Assembly: GCF_030682845.1 (NCBI RefSeq)
Contig: NZ_JAUXNK010000063.1
Coordinates: 1-53,260, forward strand
Direction: 5' to 3'
Origin: Methanolobus sp.
Lineage (GTDB): Archaea; Halobacteriota; Methanosarcinia; Methanosarcinales; Methanosarcinaceae
DNA: 53,260 nt
In this document: one piece after another, positions 9,378 to 17,852 of the stretch
Numbering within the stretch: the first letter of the stretch is position 1
How the letters are laid out: each line of letters starts with the position of its first letter
Notes under the pieces: generated by a model
The model's input: only the letters and a program-made list of their open reading frames with translations
What the model was told of the DNA's origin: nothing
Databases searched by the model: none
Program-made: the position numbers and the translations under genes

Positions 9378-9727
9378 AAATGAAATGTATGTAGTTGTTT
9401 TCGTAGTAATCTTATTTATCTCTTTGTAGTTTTTCTATCTTATACACTTCTAATAAATGTAACATCACTTCTTACTAATTTATATGCGACAAAAAATAGA
9501 TAGTTTCTTGCGAGAGGGGATTGGGGAATTAGTATTACGGGTCAACGGCATGGCAATAGTTGCAGGAGCAGGTCGTGCTTTGTCTCTAACATTAAATACC
9601 AAACTTTCCACGAAACATTACCACATCGCTTGTTCTCTCTCGCCAATCATCATATCTCGTATGCATATTGCATCTGCCGGGATTAAGGCAGCTTATCTAT
9701 CTTACTTACATATTGGCCGGAGGGATT
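9378..9727. other. intergenic, no convincing gene
   Basis: This 350-base region lies between the decayed radical SAM gene and the PRC-barrel gene. A 7-base inverted repeat GCGAGAG/CTCTCGC spans about 9510-9643, with a weak 85-codon frame inside it that has no recognisable motif or ribosome binding site. It may hold the promoter of the PRC-barrel gene. Nothing else is supportable. Confidence 0.4.
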
Positions 9728-10093
9728 ATGAGTACCAATAATATGCGGATTATCATGCCTGCAGACAGGATGATAAACAAGAAAGTGATAAATCCTAAGG
9801 GTGAGGACCTTGGCAAAGTTAAAGAAATAATGATAGATATGAGATATGGCAGGGTCGCATATGCAGTGCTGACGTTCAGCGGCCTGTTCGGTATCGCGGA
9901 AAAGTTGTTTGCAGTTCCATGGAAATCGCTTGTGCTTCGCGGGGAGGATGATACTTTTGTTCTGAACGTTGAGAAGAGCATCCTGGAGGATTCGGTGGGG
10001 TTTGACCGTGCCAACTGGCCTCTTGCAACTGAAAGGCGATGGCTTTGCGATCTCTATGAAGAGTATAAGTGTGAGCCGTACTGGACGGATTGA
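9728..10093 (+). CDS. PRC-barrel domain protein
   Basis: A 121-residue protein. Residues about 8-85 form a PRC-barrel: ADRMINKKVINPKGEDLGKV, then a strand pair around DMRYGRVAYAVLTFSG and the closing PWKSL/FVLNV strands. This small beta-barrel occurs in photosynthetic reaction centre H subunits, RimM and many archaeal proteins of unknown role. The C-terminal part (RANWPLATERRW...) is polar. The start at 9728 is chosen because GGAGG lies 6 bases upstream and the barrel begins just after it; an ATG 20 codons upstream has no such site. It is convergent with the M50 gene, 7 bases away. Confidence 0.85.
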   Translation: MSTNNMRIIMPADRMINKKVINPKGEDLGKVKEIMIDMRYGRVAYAVLTFSGLFGIAEKLFAVPWKSLVLRGEDDTFVLNVEKSILEDSVGFDRANWPLATERRWLCDLYEEYKCEPYWTD

Positions 10094-10100
10094 TACCGCT

Positions 10101-10820
10101 TCAGTACCTGCTGTACCTGCTCTTTACCTGTTTTTCTTCCCCGGTCGCACCCATGTAAATGAATATAGCTATCAGCACGAGCCAGAAGCTTATCAGTAAT
10201 CCTATGATCCCCATGATAATAGCAAGTATCTTTCCCACAGTCGCTGCTTTTTCAGTGGCCTCCACAAATCCCATGCGTGTGGCAAGCAATGCTCTTAGTA
10301 TCCTTCCACCGTCCATCGGGAAAGCAGGGATAAGATTGAACATCGCAAGAATTACATTGATGTAGCCCAGTATGAATATCACCAAAAATATTGCACTTCC
10401 TTCTGCAGTGCTTACAGCCGGATTCAAGATATAATTTACACCAAGAAGGAAAACTCCCATTATAAGACTGGAAAAGGGGCCGGCAAATGCCATAGTGGCT
10501 TCTTTTACAGGGTTTGTTAACTGACCTTCGATTGCTGATACTCCGCCTATAAGATATAGTGATATTTCCCTTACATTGGTCCCATACCTTAAGGAGAGGT
10601 ATGAATGGGCCAGTTCATGGACAAGCACGGAAGCGAACAGGAGTATTGCTGTGGCAAAGGCAAGTGCATACCTCAGTATATCAGGTCCCACTCCCGCGAA
10701 TCCATAAGGTTCGGGTTGCTGGGCGAATATCCATGCAAAGAAAGGCAGTACGAACAGGAATGATATGTGTATCTTGATCGGTATGCCAAATATCCTGGCT
10801 ATCTGAAGTGAATTCCTCAT
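10101..10820 (-). CDS. M50-family (site-2 protease type) membrane metalloprotease
   Basis: A 239-residue integral membrane protein. The zinc motif HELAH is at 68-72 inside a hydrophobic helix. The second motif NLIPAFPMDGGRIL supplies Asp170 as the third ligand, so the catalytic site is complete. Five to six TM helices are visible and there is no PDZ or CBS domain, so it is a minimal SpoIVFB-like member. These enzymes cut within the membrane, often releasing regulators; the substrate here is unknown. The tail TGEEKQVKSRYSRY is charged. It appears monocistronic. Confidence 0.92.
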   Translation of the reverse strand: MRNSLQIARIFGIPIKIHISFLFVLPFFAWIFAQQPEPYGFAGVGPDILRYALAFATAILLFASVLVHELAHSYLSLRYGTNVREISLYLIGGVSAIEGQLTNPVKEATMAFAGPFSSLIMGVFLLGVNYILNPAVSTAEGSAIFLVIFILGYINVILAMFNLIPAFPMDGGRILRALLATRMGFVEATEKAATVGKILAIIMGIIGLLISFWLVLIAIFIYMGATGEEKQVKSRYSRY

Positions 10821-10950
10821 AATATGCTTCCCTTTATACTATTTTTCATTCGATTTCCCGCACTGATGTCCATTATCAATGCATGCCTTATCCTGTTTTA
10901 TACTTTTCTTGCGTTTTCCGTGATACCATACTAACAATATATCAATGAAT

Positions 10951-11958
10951 TCATGTGTTCTTCCTGATCAGAGGAAATACATCCTCAGCATAGGATTTGA
11001 TAAACCCAAGCTCATCGGGACCCGCATAATGGATATAGATATGAGTGAAACCTAAATCTACATATTGCTTGACGTACCTAGCCTGCTCTTCAGGGTCTGG
11101 TGTGATACAGGCCTTCTGTTTCAGAATATCGTAGCCCACGACTTCACCATTCTGCTGGGACATTTCAGGGGTATATATCTTATTGGTGAACAGCGCTGGA
11201 ATAAATGAGCCAGCCCAGTACCTATGCATTTTTTCCATAGACTCTTCTAGACGGTCCCCATACGCCACAAAGAGTTCAACTGCACGTGGCATTTTAGTCA
11301 GATCCTTACCAGCACGTTTTGCTCCGTTCTCGAATTTCTCCATGATCTGCTTATATGCTTTCATTTTGGAGCCACCAACTGTGAGCAAACCGTCTCCGTG
11401 GTATCCTGCAAACTGTGCACTCTCAGGCACCATGGTGGAAATGTAGATTGGGATATCCTGGGCAGGCAGTGTGTACAGCTTTGCCACCTGAGTGCAATAG
11501 TGCATGCCGTCAAAACTGACCTTCTCTCCGCTCCATAGTTCCCTTATGAGATGTATAGCTTCAGCCAGCATCTCCTGTCTTTCGTTGTATTCCGGCCATT
11601 CACATGTTACCGGATATTCATTGAGTGCTTCGCCGGTGCCCACTCCCAGATATGTACGCCCTCCGGCCAGGGAAGAAACAGTCGCAGCTGCCTGGGCAAT
11701 AATGGCAGGGTTATATCTCAGTATCGGACATGTAAGGCCTGTCCCAAGCTCTATCTTTTTAGTCCTGGCAGCAGCAGCTCCCAGCCAGGTCCAGGTAAAA
11801 CATGACTGCCCCTCCTCACTCCAGGGATGGAAATGATCACTGACGTCGATACTATCAAAACCGTTCTCTTCTGCTGCAATCGTCTGTCTGAGCATTTCGG
11901 AAGGTGTATACTGTTCCGGACCTATCTTGTAACCTAATTTTATCATTGCTGTACCCAT
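10951..11958 (-). CDS. F420-dependent LLM-class oxidoreductase (G6PDH-like family)
   Basis: About 335 residues with a luciferase-like TIM-barrel. The N-terminus IKLGYKIGPEQYTPSEML, the active-site stretch SIDVSDHFHPW and GVGTGEALNE match the TIGR03557-type family that includes F420-dependent glucose-6-phosphate dehydrogenases. The true substrate in methanogens is not known; alcohols or sugar phosphates are possible. An internal ATG at codon 5 is an alternative start. The coenzyme F420 requirement agrees with a methanogen host. No operon partner is seen. Confidence 0.85.
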   Translation of the reverse strand: MGTAMIKLGYKIGPEQYTPSEMLRQTIAAEENGFDSIDVSDHFHPWSEEGQSCFTWTWLGAAAARTKKIELGTGLTCPILRYNPAIIAQAAATVSSLAGGRTYLGVGTGEALNEYPVTCEWPEYNERQEMLAEAIHLIRELWSGEKVSFDGMHYCTQVAKLYTLPAQDIPIYISTMVPESAQFAGYHGDGLLTVGGSKMKAYKQIMEKFENGAKRAGKDLTKMPRAVELFVAYGDRLEESMEKMHRYWAGSFIPALFTNKIYTPEMSQQNGEVVGYDILKQKACITPDPEEQARYVKQYVDLGFTHIYIHYAGPDELGFIKSYAEDVFPLIRKNT

Positions 11959-12122
11959 TCCCCATTAATGCTTAATCTAAAATCCTTTAAATCCTATATT
12001 CATATCTGACTTTATTTAAGAATGAAGTAAACTAGCATCAGTAGCATTTTTGTGATAGTCACATCCGCACCCAGGTTGACTTCTATTTGTCTAACAATTG
12101 ATTTGGCAGAGGAAGTACATGA

Positions 12123-13418
12123 TCAGAGATTCACAGAAGCCGCATAATAGCTCCATATAAGAAGTGAAACTGCACCCAAAGATGTTATTATGACAAAGTG
12201 GATCGTAGCCTTGTGAAAAAGCTGGTCAGCACCCGTTAGTTTCATGTAGAGTGGTTTTGCCAGGGTACTTATTAGCCCCGCCATGACAGCGATCTGAGCA
12301 GCCAGAGGGTAAGAAATAGTACCGTTCAATGCAAGCGATGCCATCGAAACTGTTACTGCTGAGCTGCTTACGATTCCTCCGATAGCTGTTGCATAGATCC
12401 CTATTGAGCCTCCTTGAGTTTGGGCTATGTTTGCAACCAGTGTTATTAACATGAAGAGGATACCAAACTTTAATGCAGGCACGATAGCAAAAGGAGACCT
12501 CAGTTCTATGGTCTCATTGACTACTGTAGTTTTCCTTTTACGCCATACTATCATGAGGGTCACTATTAGCATTATAACAAAAGGAGGCAGCATGAGGACT
12601 GCCATCCTTCCGGAAGTGTCTACAAGGAAAGCAAAAGTTATGTCCCTTATGATCATCGAGACAATGGTCAGCAGCGCACCTGTGCATATATGGCCGGCTA
12701 AGGACGCTCTTCTCTTTGACAGGTTAGAGAGGGAAATAATCGCTGCTCCACTGCTTGCCAGTCCACCCAGGAATCCGGAGTAGGCTATTCCGCCGCGAGC
12801 TCCTATTTTCTTGAGCAGCACATAACTTACAAAACTGATGGAAGAGATAAGCACAATGATCATTATCGTTGATTTAAGGCTTATGATGCCAAAGACCGGC
12901 TCATCCGGAACTACCGGGTACAGGATGAAAGCTATAGCTATGAACTGCAGAGCGTCAATGATGTCCCTTTCAGAGAGGTTTTCAGCTAAGGAATGCAGAG
13001 GCTTCTTTTCAATGAGAAGGAATGTAACGATCACTGCTGTTACAATAGCGATTACGAACAAGTCTGCTGCAACGAGTATCCCTAGGAGGTAAGTACAAAA
13101 TAGGGATATGGACGTGGTAAGGCCTGAACTACCCTGCACTATATTCATGTTGTATGCAAGGAAGATGCAGGTCACCCCTACGAATATCGTGGTGATCAGG
13201 AGGATCGAAGGTCCTGCATAGTCCATAAGGAACGCAGAGAGCATGCCTATGATACAGATGAGTGTGAAGGTTCTGACTCCTGCAAATATTTTTATGTCAG
13301 ACCTAAGCCTTTCCCTCTCAAGACCTATGAGGATACCTATCATCAGTGAAATTATTATTTTCTGCACAAAGTCTACAATGAGTGGATCCAGACCAAACCT
13401 TAACGCTATATCTGCCAT
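12123..13418 (-). CDS. MgtC/SapB-DUF4010 family membrane protein
   Basis: A 431-residue membrane protein. The N-terminal 140 residues match the MgtC/SapB domain (KIIISLMIGILIGLERERL, then GVRTFTLICIIGMLSA). The remainder, with about eight further helices, matches DUF4010, including GGIVSSSAVTVSMA near the C-terminus. The family is linked to Mg2+ or acid/osmotic stress in bacteria, but transport has not been shown for the archaeal form. It is a single gene with no overlap with neighbours. Confidence 0.85.
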   Translation of the reverse strand: MADIALRFGLDPLIVDFVQKIIISLMIGILIGLERERLRSDIKIFAGVRTFTLICIIGMLSAFLMDYAGPSILLITTIFVGVTCIFLAYNMNIVQGSSGLTTSISLFCTYLLGILVAADLFVIAIVTAVIVTFLLIEKKPLHSLAENLSERDIIDALQFIAIAFILYPVVPDEPVFGIISLKSTIMIIVLISSISFVSYVLLKKIGARGGIAYSGFLGGLASSGAAIISLSNLSKRRASLAGHICTGALLTIVSMIIRDITFAFLVDTSGRMAVLMLPPFVIMLIVTLMIVWRKRKTTVVNETIELRSPFAIVPALKFGILFMLITLVANIAQTQGGSIGIYATAIGGIVSSSAVTVSMASLALNGTISYPLAAQIAVMAGLISTLAKPLYMKLTGADQLFHKATIHFVIITSLGAVSLLIWSYYAASVNL

Positions 13419-13736
13419 TGTATGTTCCCGTAGTTTCCAGCTTCTTTATCCGGTGAGTTCGTGCAGCTTGCAAGCCTCACAAATATTAAGATAAAACTCC
13501 TTTTTGAATTGATAAAGGTTTCCGGGAATCGTTGGCATTGAAATATTCGAATCACTTGAGGCTCTGTCTACCAAGTTAAACTTAAATAACATACCCAATA
13601 ACAATCTATGGGGGATATGGGTTCTGGATCTGGATTCATTACATCAGCTTGCACATGATATGATTATGTTCAATGTATGTCTGTGTGGTTTGTAATGATA
13701 GCCAAGCCTATCTTTTCAAGTAGGGGGATTTATTAA
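13419..13736. other. divergent promoter region with about 125-base leader
   Basis: A 318-base gap between the leftward MgtC-like gene and a rightward hypothetical gene. A TATA-like CTTAAATAAC at 13581-13590 would place a transcript start near 13610, giving a leader of roughly 125 bases before the next ATG. A 16-codon frame starts at 13608, but nothing independently supports it. Confidence 0.35.
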
Positions 13737-14126
13737 ATGGAGCATGGCGGGGTACCTAGATTATTATCGTCAGATATAGTTGAGGACGGAGTTTCAGTAG
13801 CAACGGCAGGAAATCTACATGAATTCCCAGATACCATAAAAGGCAGTGTACTTATTACTGCACAACAGCGCGACCGGGCACGGAACATGAGCGATTGGGC
13901 TAAGGATTATTACCGGATAAAGGTCAGGCCTAAGAACCAATTCTCTATCTTCAGGATAGAGCACCTGTCAGAGAATGACTCCATACAGATAACCGGCAAA
14001 CTGGCCGATGGGTCATGGGGAACCCAGCAATGGCTGATCAATAAAGGTGATGTCCGACTTGAAAATGGGAAACTTGTTGCTGATGATGAGAGGATACAGG
14101 ATGCAATAAATCATATGTATCGGTGA
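13737..14126 (+). CDS. hypothetical protein, 129 residues
   Basis: I do not recognise this protein. It is soluble and mixed charged, with no membrane segment or signal peptide. A middle section IKVRPKNQFSIFRIEHL and the following ITGKLADGSWGTQQWLINK suggest a small all-beta or alpha/beta domain. There are no Cys or His clusters, so no metal site is visible. A strong GGGGGA lies 9-10 bases before the ATG, and codon use is like the neighbours, so it is probably real. It sits 62 bases upstream of the hydroxyacid dehydrogenase on the same strand and could share a transcript. Confidence 0.65.
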   Translation: MEHGGVPRLLSSDIVEDGVSVATAGNLHEFPDTIKGSVLITAQQRDRARNMSDWAKDYYRIKVRPKNQFSIFRIEHLSENDSIQITGKLADGSWGTQQWLINKGDVRLENGKLVADDERIQDAINHMYR

Positions 14127-14188
14127 GATACCGGAATCTCATGGCGTGATCTCTGCATTTTGAGAATATATTTTGTTTTGGAGGGCCA

Positions 14189-15175
14189 ATGAAGATAGTC
14201 GTTGCGGACCCGATAGTCCTGCATCTTCGATATCACAAATTGCTGGAAAGTATGGGTGAGCTTAAGGTCTATAACACCTGGCCATCATCGGATGATGAGC
14301 TTGTTGAGAGAGTAAAGGATGCAAGCATCGTAATTGTTGGCAGGTATGGCTTTCCTGCACGGGCCTTCGAGGAGGCTGAGAATCTCCGGATGGTTGCGGT
14401 ATGGCAGACAGGCTATGACCATGTAGATCTTGACGCGGCCACAAAGAAAGGAATTGTGGTCTCAAACGTACCGGGCTATGCTTTTGACGCTGTTGCAGAG
14501 TTCGTTTTTGCTCAGGCACTGAATCTGTTGAGGCGCTTGCATGAAGCAGACCGCTCTCTCCGGGAAGGAGAATTCGAATGGCGGGATTACATCTGCAGAG
14601 CATATAGGGGCAACCAGCTTATGGGCAAAACCATAGGGGTCATCGGTGCAGGCAATATCGGGAAGCGGGTAATTGAGATCGCTCGTGGTTTCAAGATGGA
14701 GGTGCTGGCTTGTACTGCACATCCTGATCCTGAAAAAGAAAAGCAGCTTGGTGTCAGGTTCACGGATATGGACACTCTGCTTACCAGATCGGACATAGTT
14801 ACATTGCATGTGCCACTCACACCTTCCACAGAGAAGATGATAGGAGCTGAAGAGCTGATGAAGATGAAGCGAACTTCCATACTCATCAATACTGCAAGAG
14901 GTGAAGTGGTCGATGAAGCAGCTCTGCTGAGTGCCTTGCGGGGTGGTCATATTGCAGCTGCCGGGCTTGATGTGTTCGAGGATGAACCCTTACCTTCCAA
15001 TAGTCCGCTGCTTGGGCAGAGCAATGTGCTTCTGACGCCTCATATCGCATTCCTCTCAGAGGAATCTTTAGCTGAATGCACATCAGTGACCATGGACAAT
15101 ATCAGACTGTTCCTGCAGGGAAGCCCTCAGAACGTAGTGAATCCGGATGTGTTGCAAAAGAATCAGCGCCCTTGA
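14189..15175 (+). CDS. D-2-hydroxyacid dehydrogenase, NAD(P)-dependent
   Basis: A 328-residue Rossmann-type enzyme interconverting 2-keto acids and D-2-hydroxyacids. The nucleotide-binding glycine motif GAGNIG is at 153-158. The catalytic triad is complete: Arg237 (NTARGEVVDE), Glu266 (FEDEPL) and His285 (TPHIAF). The length fits the lactate/glycerate/phosphoglycerate dehydrogenase superfamily without an ACT domain, so it is not a typical SerA. The substrate cannot be told from sequence. Ribosome binding site GGAGG lies just before the ATG. Confidence 0.9.
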   Translation: MKIVVADPIVLHLRYHKLLESMGELKVYNTWPSSDDELVERVKDASIVIVGRYGFPARAFEEAENLRMVAVWQTGYDHVDLDAATKKGIVVSNVPGYAFDAVAEFVFAQALNLLRRLHEADRSLREGEFEWRDYICRAYRGNQLMGKTIGVIGAGNIGKRVIEIARGFKMEVLACTAHPDPEKEKQLGVRFTDMDTLLTRSDIVTLHVPLTPSTEKMIGAEELMKMKRTSILINTARGEVVDEAALLSALRGGHIAAAGLDVFEDEPLPSNSPLLGQSNVLLTPHIAFLSEESLAECTSVTMDNIRLFLQGSPQNVVNPDVLQKNQRP

Positions 15176-15202
15176 GCCGTATATGGACAACCAGGAAATA
15201 TG

Positions 15203-15212
15203 CTATATATAG
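15203..15212 (+). promoter_or_regulatory. TATA-like box upstream of the 26-residue ORF
   Basis: CTATATATAG lies about 90 bases before the small hydrophobic ORF at 15301 and just after the hydroxyacid dehydrogenase stop. It resembles an archaeal TATA box. Together with the terminator at 15435-15480 it outlines a short independent transcript. Overlapping TA-rich sequence continues to about 15235, so the exact element is uncertain. Confidence 0.4.
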
Positions 15213-15300
15213 GGTATATATCACCGTATAAATAATGTTACTAAGCGGCAGGAAAGTTTAAAAGTCATAGTAACCTAAATCTTAATGGGGAGTGATTTAA

Positions 15301-15381
15301 ATGTTGTATTGGATAATTAGGATATTAATTGCCATAATAGTCCTTGTAATATTGTGGCAGATATTGCTGATATTGCTGTGA
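15301..15381 (+). CDS. 26-residue hydrophobic membrane microprotein
   Basis: An ATG-to-TGA frame encoding 26 residues, almost wholly Ile/Leu/Val with a WQ pair: M-L-Y-W-I-I-R at the start, then one continuous transmembrane helix. It is preceded by GGGGAGTGAT, a good ribosome binding site about 6 bases from the ATG. A TATA-like box lies near 15203 and a hairpin plus T-run at 15435-15480. This set of signals around so short a frame argues for a real gene. Function is unknown; single-helix peptides of this size often modulate a membrane complex or act as toxins. Confidence 0.5.
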   Translation: MLYWIIRILIAIIVLVILWQILLILL

Positions 15382-15434
15382 GGCTTGAGATTTGTTTTTC
15401 TGACAGACCATAGGCAAAGATGAAATCTGGAGTA

Positions 15435-15480
15435 GTTGAATGGGCCTTTAAAAAGTCATGCGAAGCATTCAACCTTTTTT
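15435..15480 (+). terminator. hairpin and T-run terminator
   Basis: Perfect arms GTTGAATG (15435-15442) and CATTCAAC (15466-15473) are followed at once by C and six T residues. The loop is 23 bases. It lies about 54 bases past the 26-residue ORF on the same strand, so it probably ends that transcript. Confidence 0.6.
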
Positions 15481-15556
15481 CATGTGGGTATTATATTTGT
15501 TTTGCATAAATGCAAAGCTGGCCGTGGTCAGTGGGTATCTTGCCGATATCTTCGTT

Positions 15557-15769
15557 TCACTTGAGTTTTATTGACCAGACGTTTGCGCTTTTCTGCATGC
15601 ATATCTTGTCTTCCCGTGCAAGCCACCCGATGGCCATGAAGACAGTCTGTGAATCAAAGCCGCTTTCCTTGAGTACTTTCTTCACATTGGCAAGATTGGA
15701 CCCGCCATTCTCAAGCAGCCTGTAAACATGGCCGGCTGCATCTCCGATATTAAAACATGCTTCATCCAT
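15557..15769 (-). CDS. small winged-helix protein (DUF2582-like)
   Basis: About 70 residues forming a single winged helix-turn-helix: NIGDAAGHVYRLLENGG, a recognition-helix region ANVKKVLKESGF, then MAIGWLAREDKI and a final beta hairpin. This matches the PF10771/DUF2582 type. Such proteins may bind DNA or act as protein-protein modules; no target is known. The ATG at 15769 is preferred over a GTG three codons upstream, and a TATA-like CTTATAAAG lies about 25 bases before it. It follows the glycogen operon on the same strand by 33 bases but probably has its own promoter. Confidence 0.75.
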   Translation of the reverse strand: MDEACFNIGDAAGHVYRLLENGGSNLANVKKVLKESGFDSQTVFMAIGWLAREDKICMQKSANVWSIKLK

Positions 15770-15801
15770 ACTAATCACTTGACTTACTTCTTTATAAGCT
15801 T

Positions 15802-17808
15802 TTACAGAATGGTGCCGGGATTCCCTGCGCCAATATCCTCCACGCAGGCGCGCAGGATCTCAGCCACGCTCCATGCCTGTGAGATGCACCCGCCTGGTAT
15901 GTGGGGTGCGTCACCGTCAAACACTTCGGAAATGGTTCCAATTCCTGCTTCTGCCAGATGCTCTTTCAGCGGTTCAAGCAGGACCATCATTTCCATTCTG
16001 CTCTTTTTTGAGTGTCCGTTCACCTTCATGTAAGCTGTTATATAAGGTCCGAGCAGCCAGGGCCAGACAGTCCCGTTATGATATGCCATGTCCCTGCTTT
16101 CCGTATTGCCCCGGTAGGTGCCTATATAGCCAGGGTCTGAAGGTGAGAGTGTCCTCAGTCCGTAAGGTGTCAGCAGTTCTTCCCTGACAACATTCAATAT
16201 ACTCTTTTCAAGCTTCGCAGAAAGCATTGTAAAAGGAAGCGACACGGCAAGGATTTGGTTTGGCCTTACTGAGACGTCTTTCTGATCAGTTTGGCCTGAG
16301 CTGCCGGAGTTGTCCGGGCCGGGGATGTAATCGTAGAGGCAGCTTCTGTCCTCATTCCAGAATTTTTCCTCAAAACTGCTCTTTGCAAGTTCTGCAGTTT
16401 CAAGGAATCCGGAAGTTTCCATACCAAGCTGATCCCCCAACGAAGACGCATGCATCAGGGTGTTGTACCAGAGGGCATTTATCTCGCATGCTTTTCCTTT
16501 ACGGGGAGTGACCTCCCTGCTCCATACTTTTGCGTCCATCCAGGTAAGCTGTCCGCCTTGGGATATCAGGCCATCCTCCTCCATCCGGATGTCGTATTTT
16601 GTGCCCTTGCTGTAATATCCGATGATGTTCTCAATTGTATCCCACATGGTTCTGACGTAGTCCAGGTCGCCGGTATAGTCCAGGTATTTCCCGAGGGCAT
16701 GAATAAACCACAGGGAAGCGTCCACTGTATTGTACACAGGTGGCTGGGCCGGGTCATCAGGGAAAAGGTTGGGTATAAGTCCCTTAGCGCAACTGGATGC
16801 GAATGTTGTGAGTATGTCCCTGGCAACATCAAACCTTCCGGTAACAAGTGTCAGGCCGGGCATTGCTATCATAGCATCCCTGCCCCAGTCTGCAAACCAG
16901 TGATAGCCCGCTATTATCGACTTTGAACCGGTGGACTGCCGGCTTACTATGAAAGAGTCTGCTGCAGCAGCAAGCCTGTTGAGGAAGATCCCGTCTTGTC
17001 CCGGGTCCGGAATGAGCTTATTCCTGCGCTGGAGTTCACTTTCAAATAACTGATCGACATCTTCTACACTCTCTATATCAAGGTGTTCTGTCACTGCAGC
17101 AGATGCAGAGATAAAGAAGGATGAATTCCCTTTTCCTATATCGGCCTCAAAATACCCGGGATTGAAGTTGTCCTCTTGATGTGGATAGCCTCTTGACCGT
17201 TCCTCTTTGTATTCCAGGTTATAATACCACCAGGCCTCCGGTATGAAAGCCATATCTGAATGTAATTCCAGTGTGCTCTGCCCGGCTCTGATAAAAGTGC
17301 CTGTTTTCTGCGGATTCTGCTCAAACTCAATATCTCCTGATTTTGTCAGTCCGTGTATGTTCCTGTTGTTCACAAGCGGGAATATCCTGAGTGCAGCGCT
17401 TCTACTATGCGGGTTTGAGATATCATAACGGATAACGGTCGTATTCTCCCCGTGAACCATCATTATGGTTTTTCTGAGTGCGATGTTTTCCGCAAGATAT
17501 TGGCAGGCTGGAAAAGGCTCCGGAGAAAAGTCATGCAGGTAGCGGTAGCCTTCCGGGTATACAGTGCCGGGGTACTGGTGAACTGCAAGCTTATGTGTTT
17601 TTCCATTAACCTGTATCTCTTCGTCAAGGGACGAGAGTAACACTCTTCTGTTGATAGGGGGGTTCAGGGATGCTACCAGCAGACCATGATACTTCCGGGT
17701 GTTCATTCCGGTGACAGTGGATGAAGCATAACCTCCAAGGCCGTTGGTGATTATCCACTCTCTTTCAGTACCTTTTCTTAACCAAGGTCCTTTGTCAGTA
17801 GTGTCCAT
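15802..17808 (-). CDS. glycogen debranching enzyme (amylo-alpha-1,6-glucosidase family)
   Basis: A 668-residue cytoplasmic enzyme that removes alpha-1,6 branches from glycogen. The N-terminal GDE domain (about 1-220) has REWIITNGLGGYASSTVTGMNTRKYHGLLV in pieces typical of archaeal and bacterial GDEs. The C-terminal (alpha/alpha)6 barrel (about 280-660) has WFADWGRDAMIAMPGL, the active-site Asp region, and NTVDASLWFIHAL. Length matches the one-domain archaeal type, not the bifunctional eukaryotic enzyme. AAAGGA precedes the ATG. It is the last gene of the ten-gene glucan operon, 44 bases after the GH15 gene. Confidence 0.92.
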   Translation of the reverse strand: MDTTDKGPWLRKGTEREWIITNGLGGYASSTVTGMNTRKYHGLLVASLNPPINRRVLLSSLDEEIQVNGKTHKLAVHQYPGTVYPEGYRYLHDFSPEPFPACQYLAENIALRKTIMMVHGENTTVIRYDISNPHSRSAALRIFPLVNNRNIHGLTKSGDIEFEQNPQKTGTFIRAGQSTLELHSDMAFIPEAWWYYNLEYKEERSRGYPHQEDNFNPGYFEADIGKGNSSFFISASAAVTEHLDIESVEDVDQLFESELQRRNKLIPDPGQDGIFLNRLAAAADSFIVSRQSTGSKSIIAGYHWFADWGRDAMIAMPGLTLVTGRFDVARDILTTFASSCAKGLIPNLFPDDPAQPPVYNTVDASLWFIHALGKYLDYTGDLDYVRTMWDTIENIIGYYSKGTKYDIRMEEDGLISQGGQLTWMDAKVWSREVTPRKGKACEINALWYNTLMHASSLGDQLGMETSGFLETAELAKSSFEEKFWNEDRSCLYDYIPGPDNSGSSGQTDQKDVSVRPNQILAVSLPFTMLSAKLEKSILNVVREELLTPYGLRTLSPSDPGYIGTYRGNTESRDMAYHNGTVWPWLLGPYITAYMKVNGHSKKSRMEMMVLLEPLKEHLAEAGIGTISEVFDGDAPHIPGGCISQAWSVAEILRACVEDIGAGNPGTIL

Positions 17809-17852
17809 GGAAGTCCTTTGGGTGTAAAATCCGGCTTAAAGTAAAGCATGAA

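Noticed and set aside
9484-9741. 85-codon frame before the PRC-barrel gene
   Set aside because: It has no family motif, no ribosome binding site, and overlaps the better-supported PRC-barrel start.
13608-13658. 16-codon leader peptide before the 129-residue hypothetical gene
   Set aside because: The TATA spacing is suggestive, but nothing else supports translation of this short frame.
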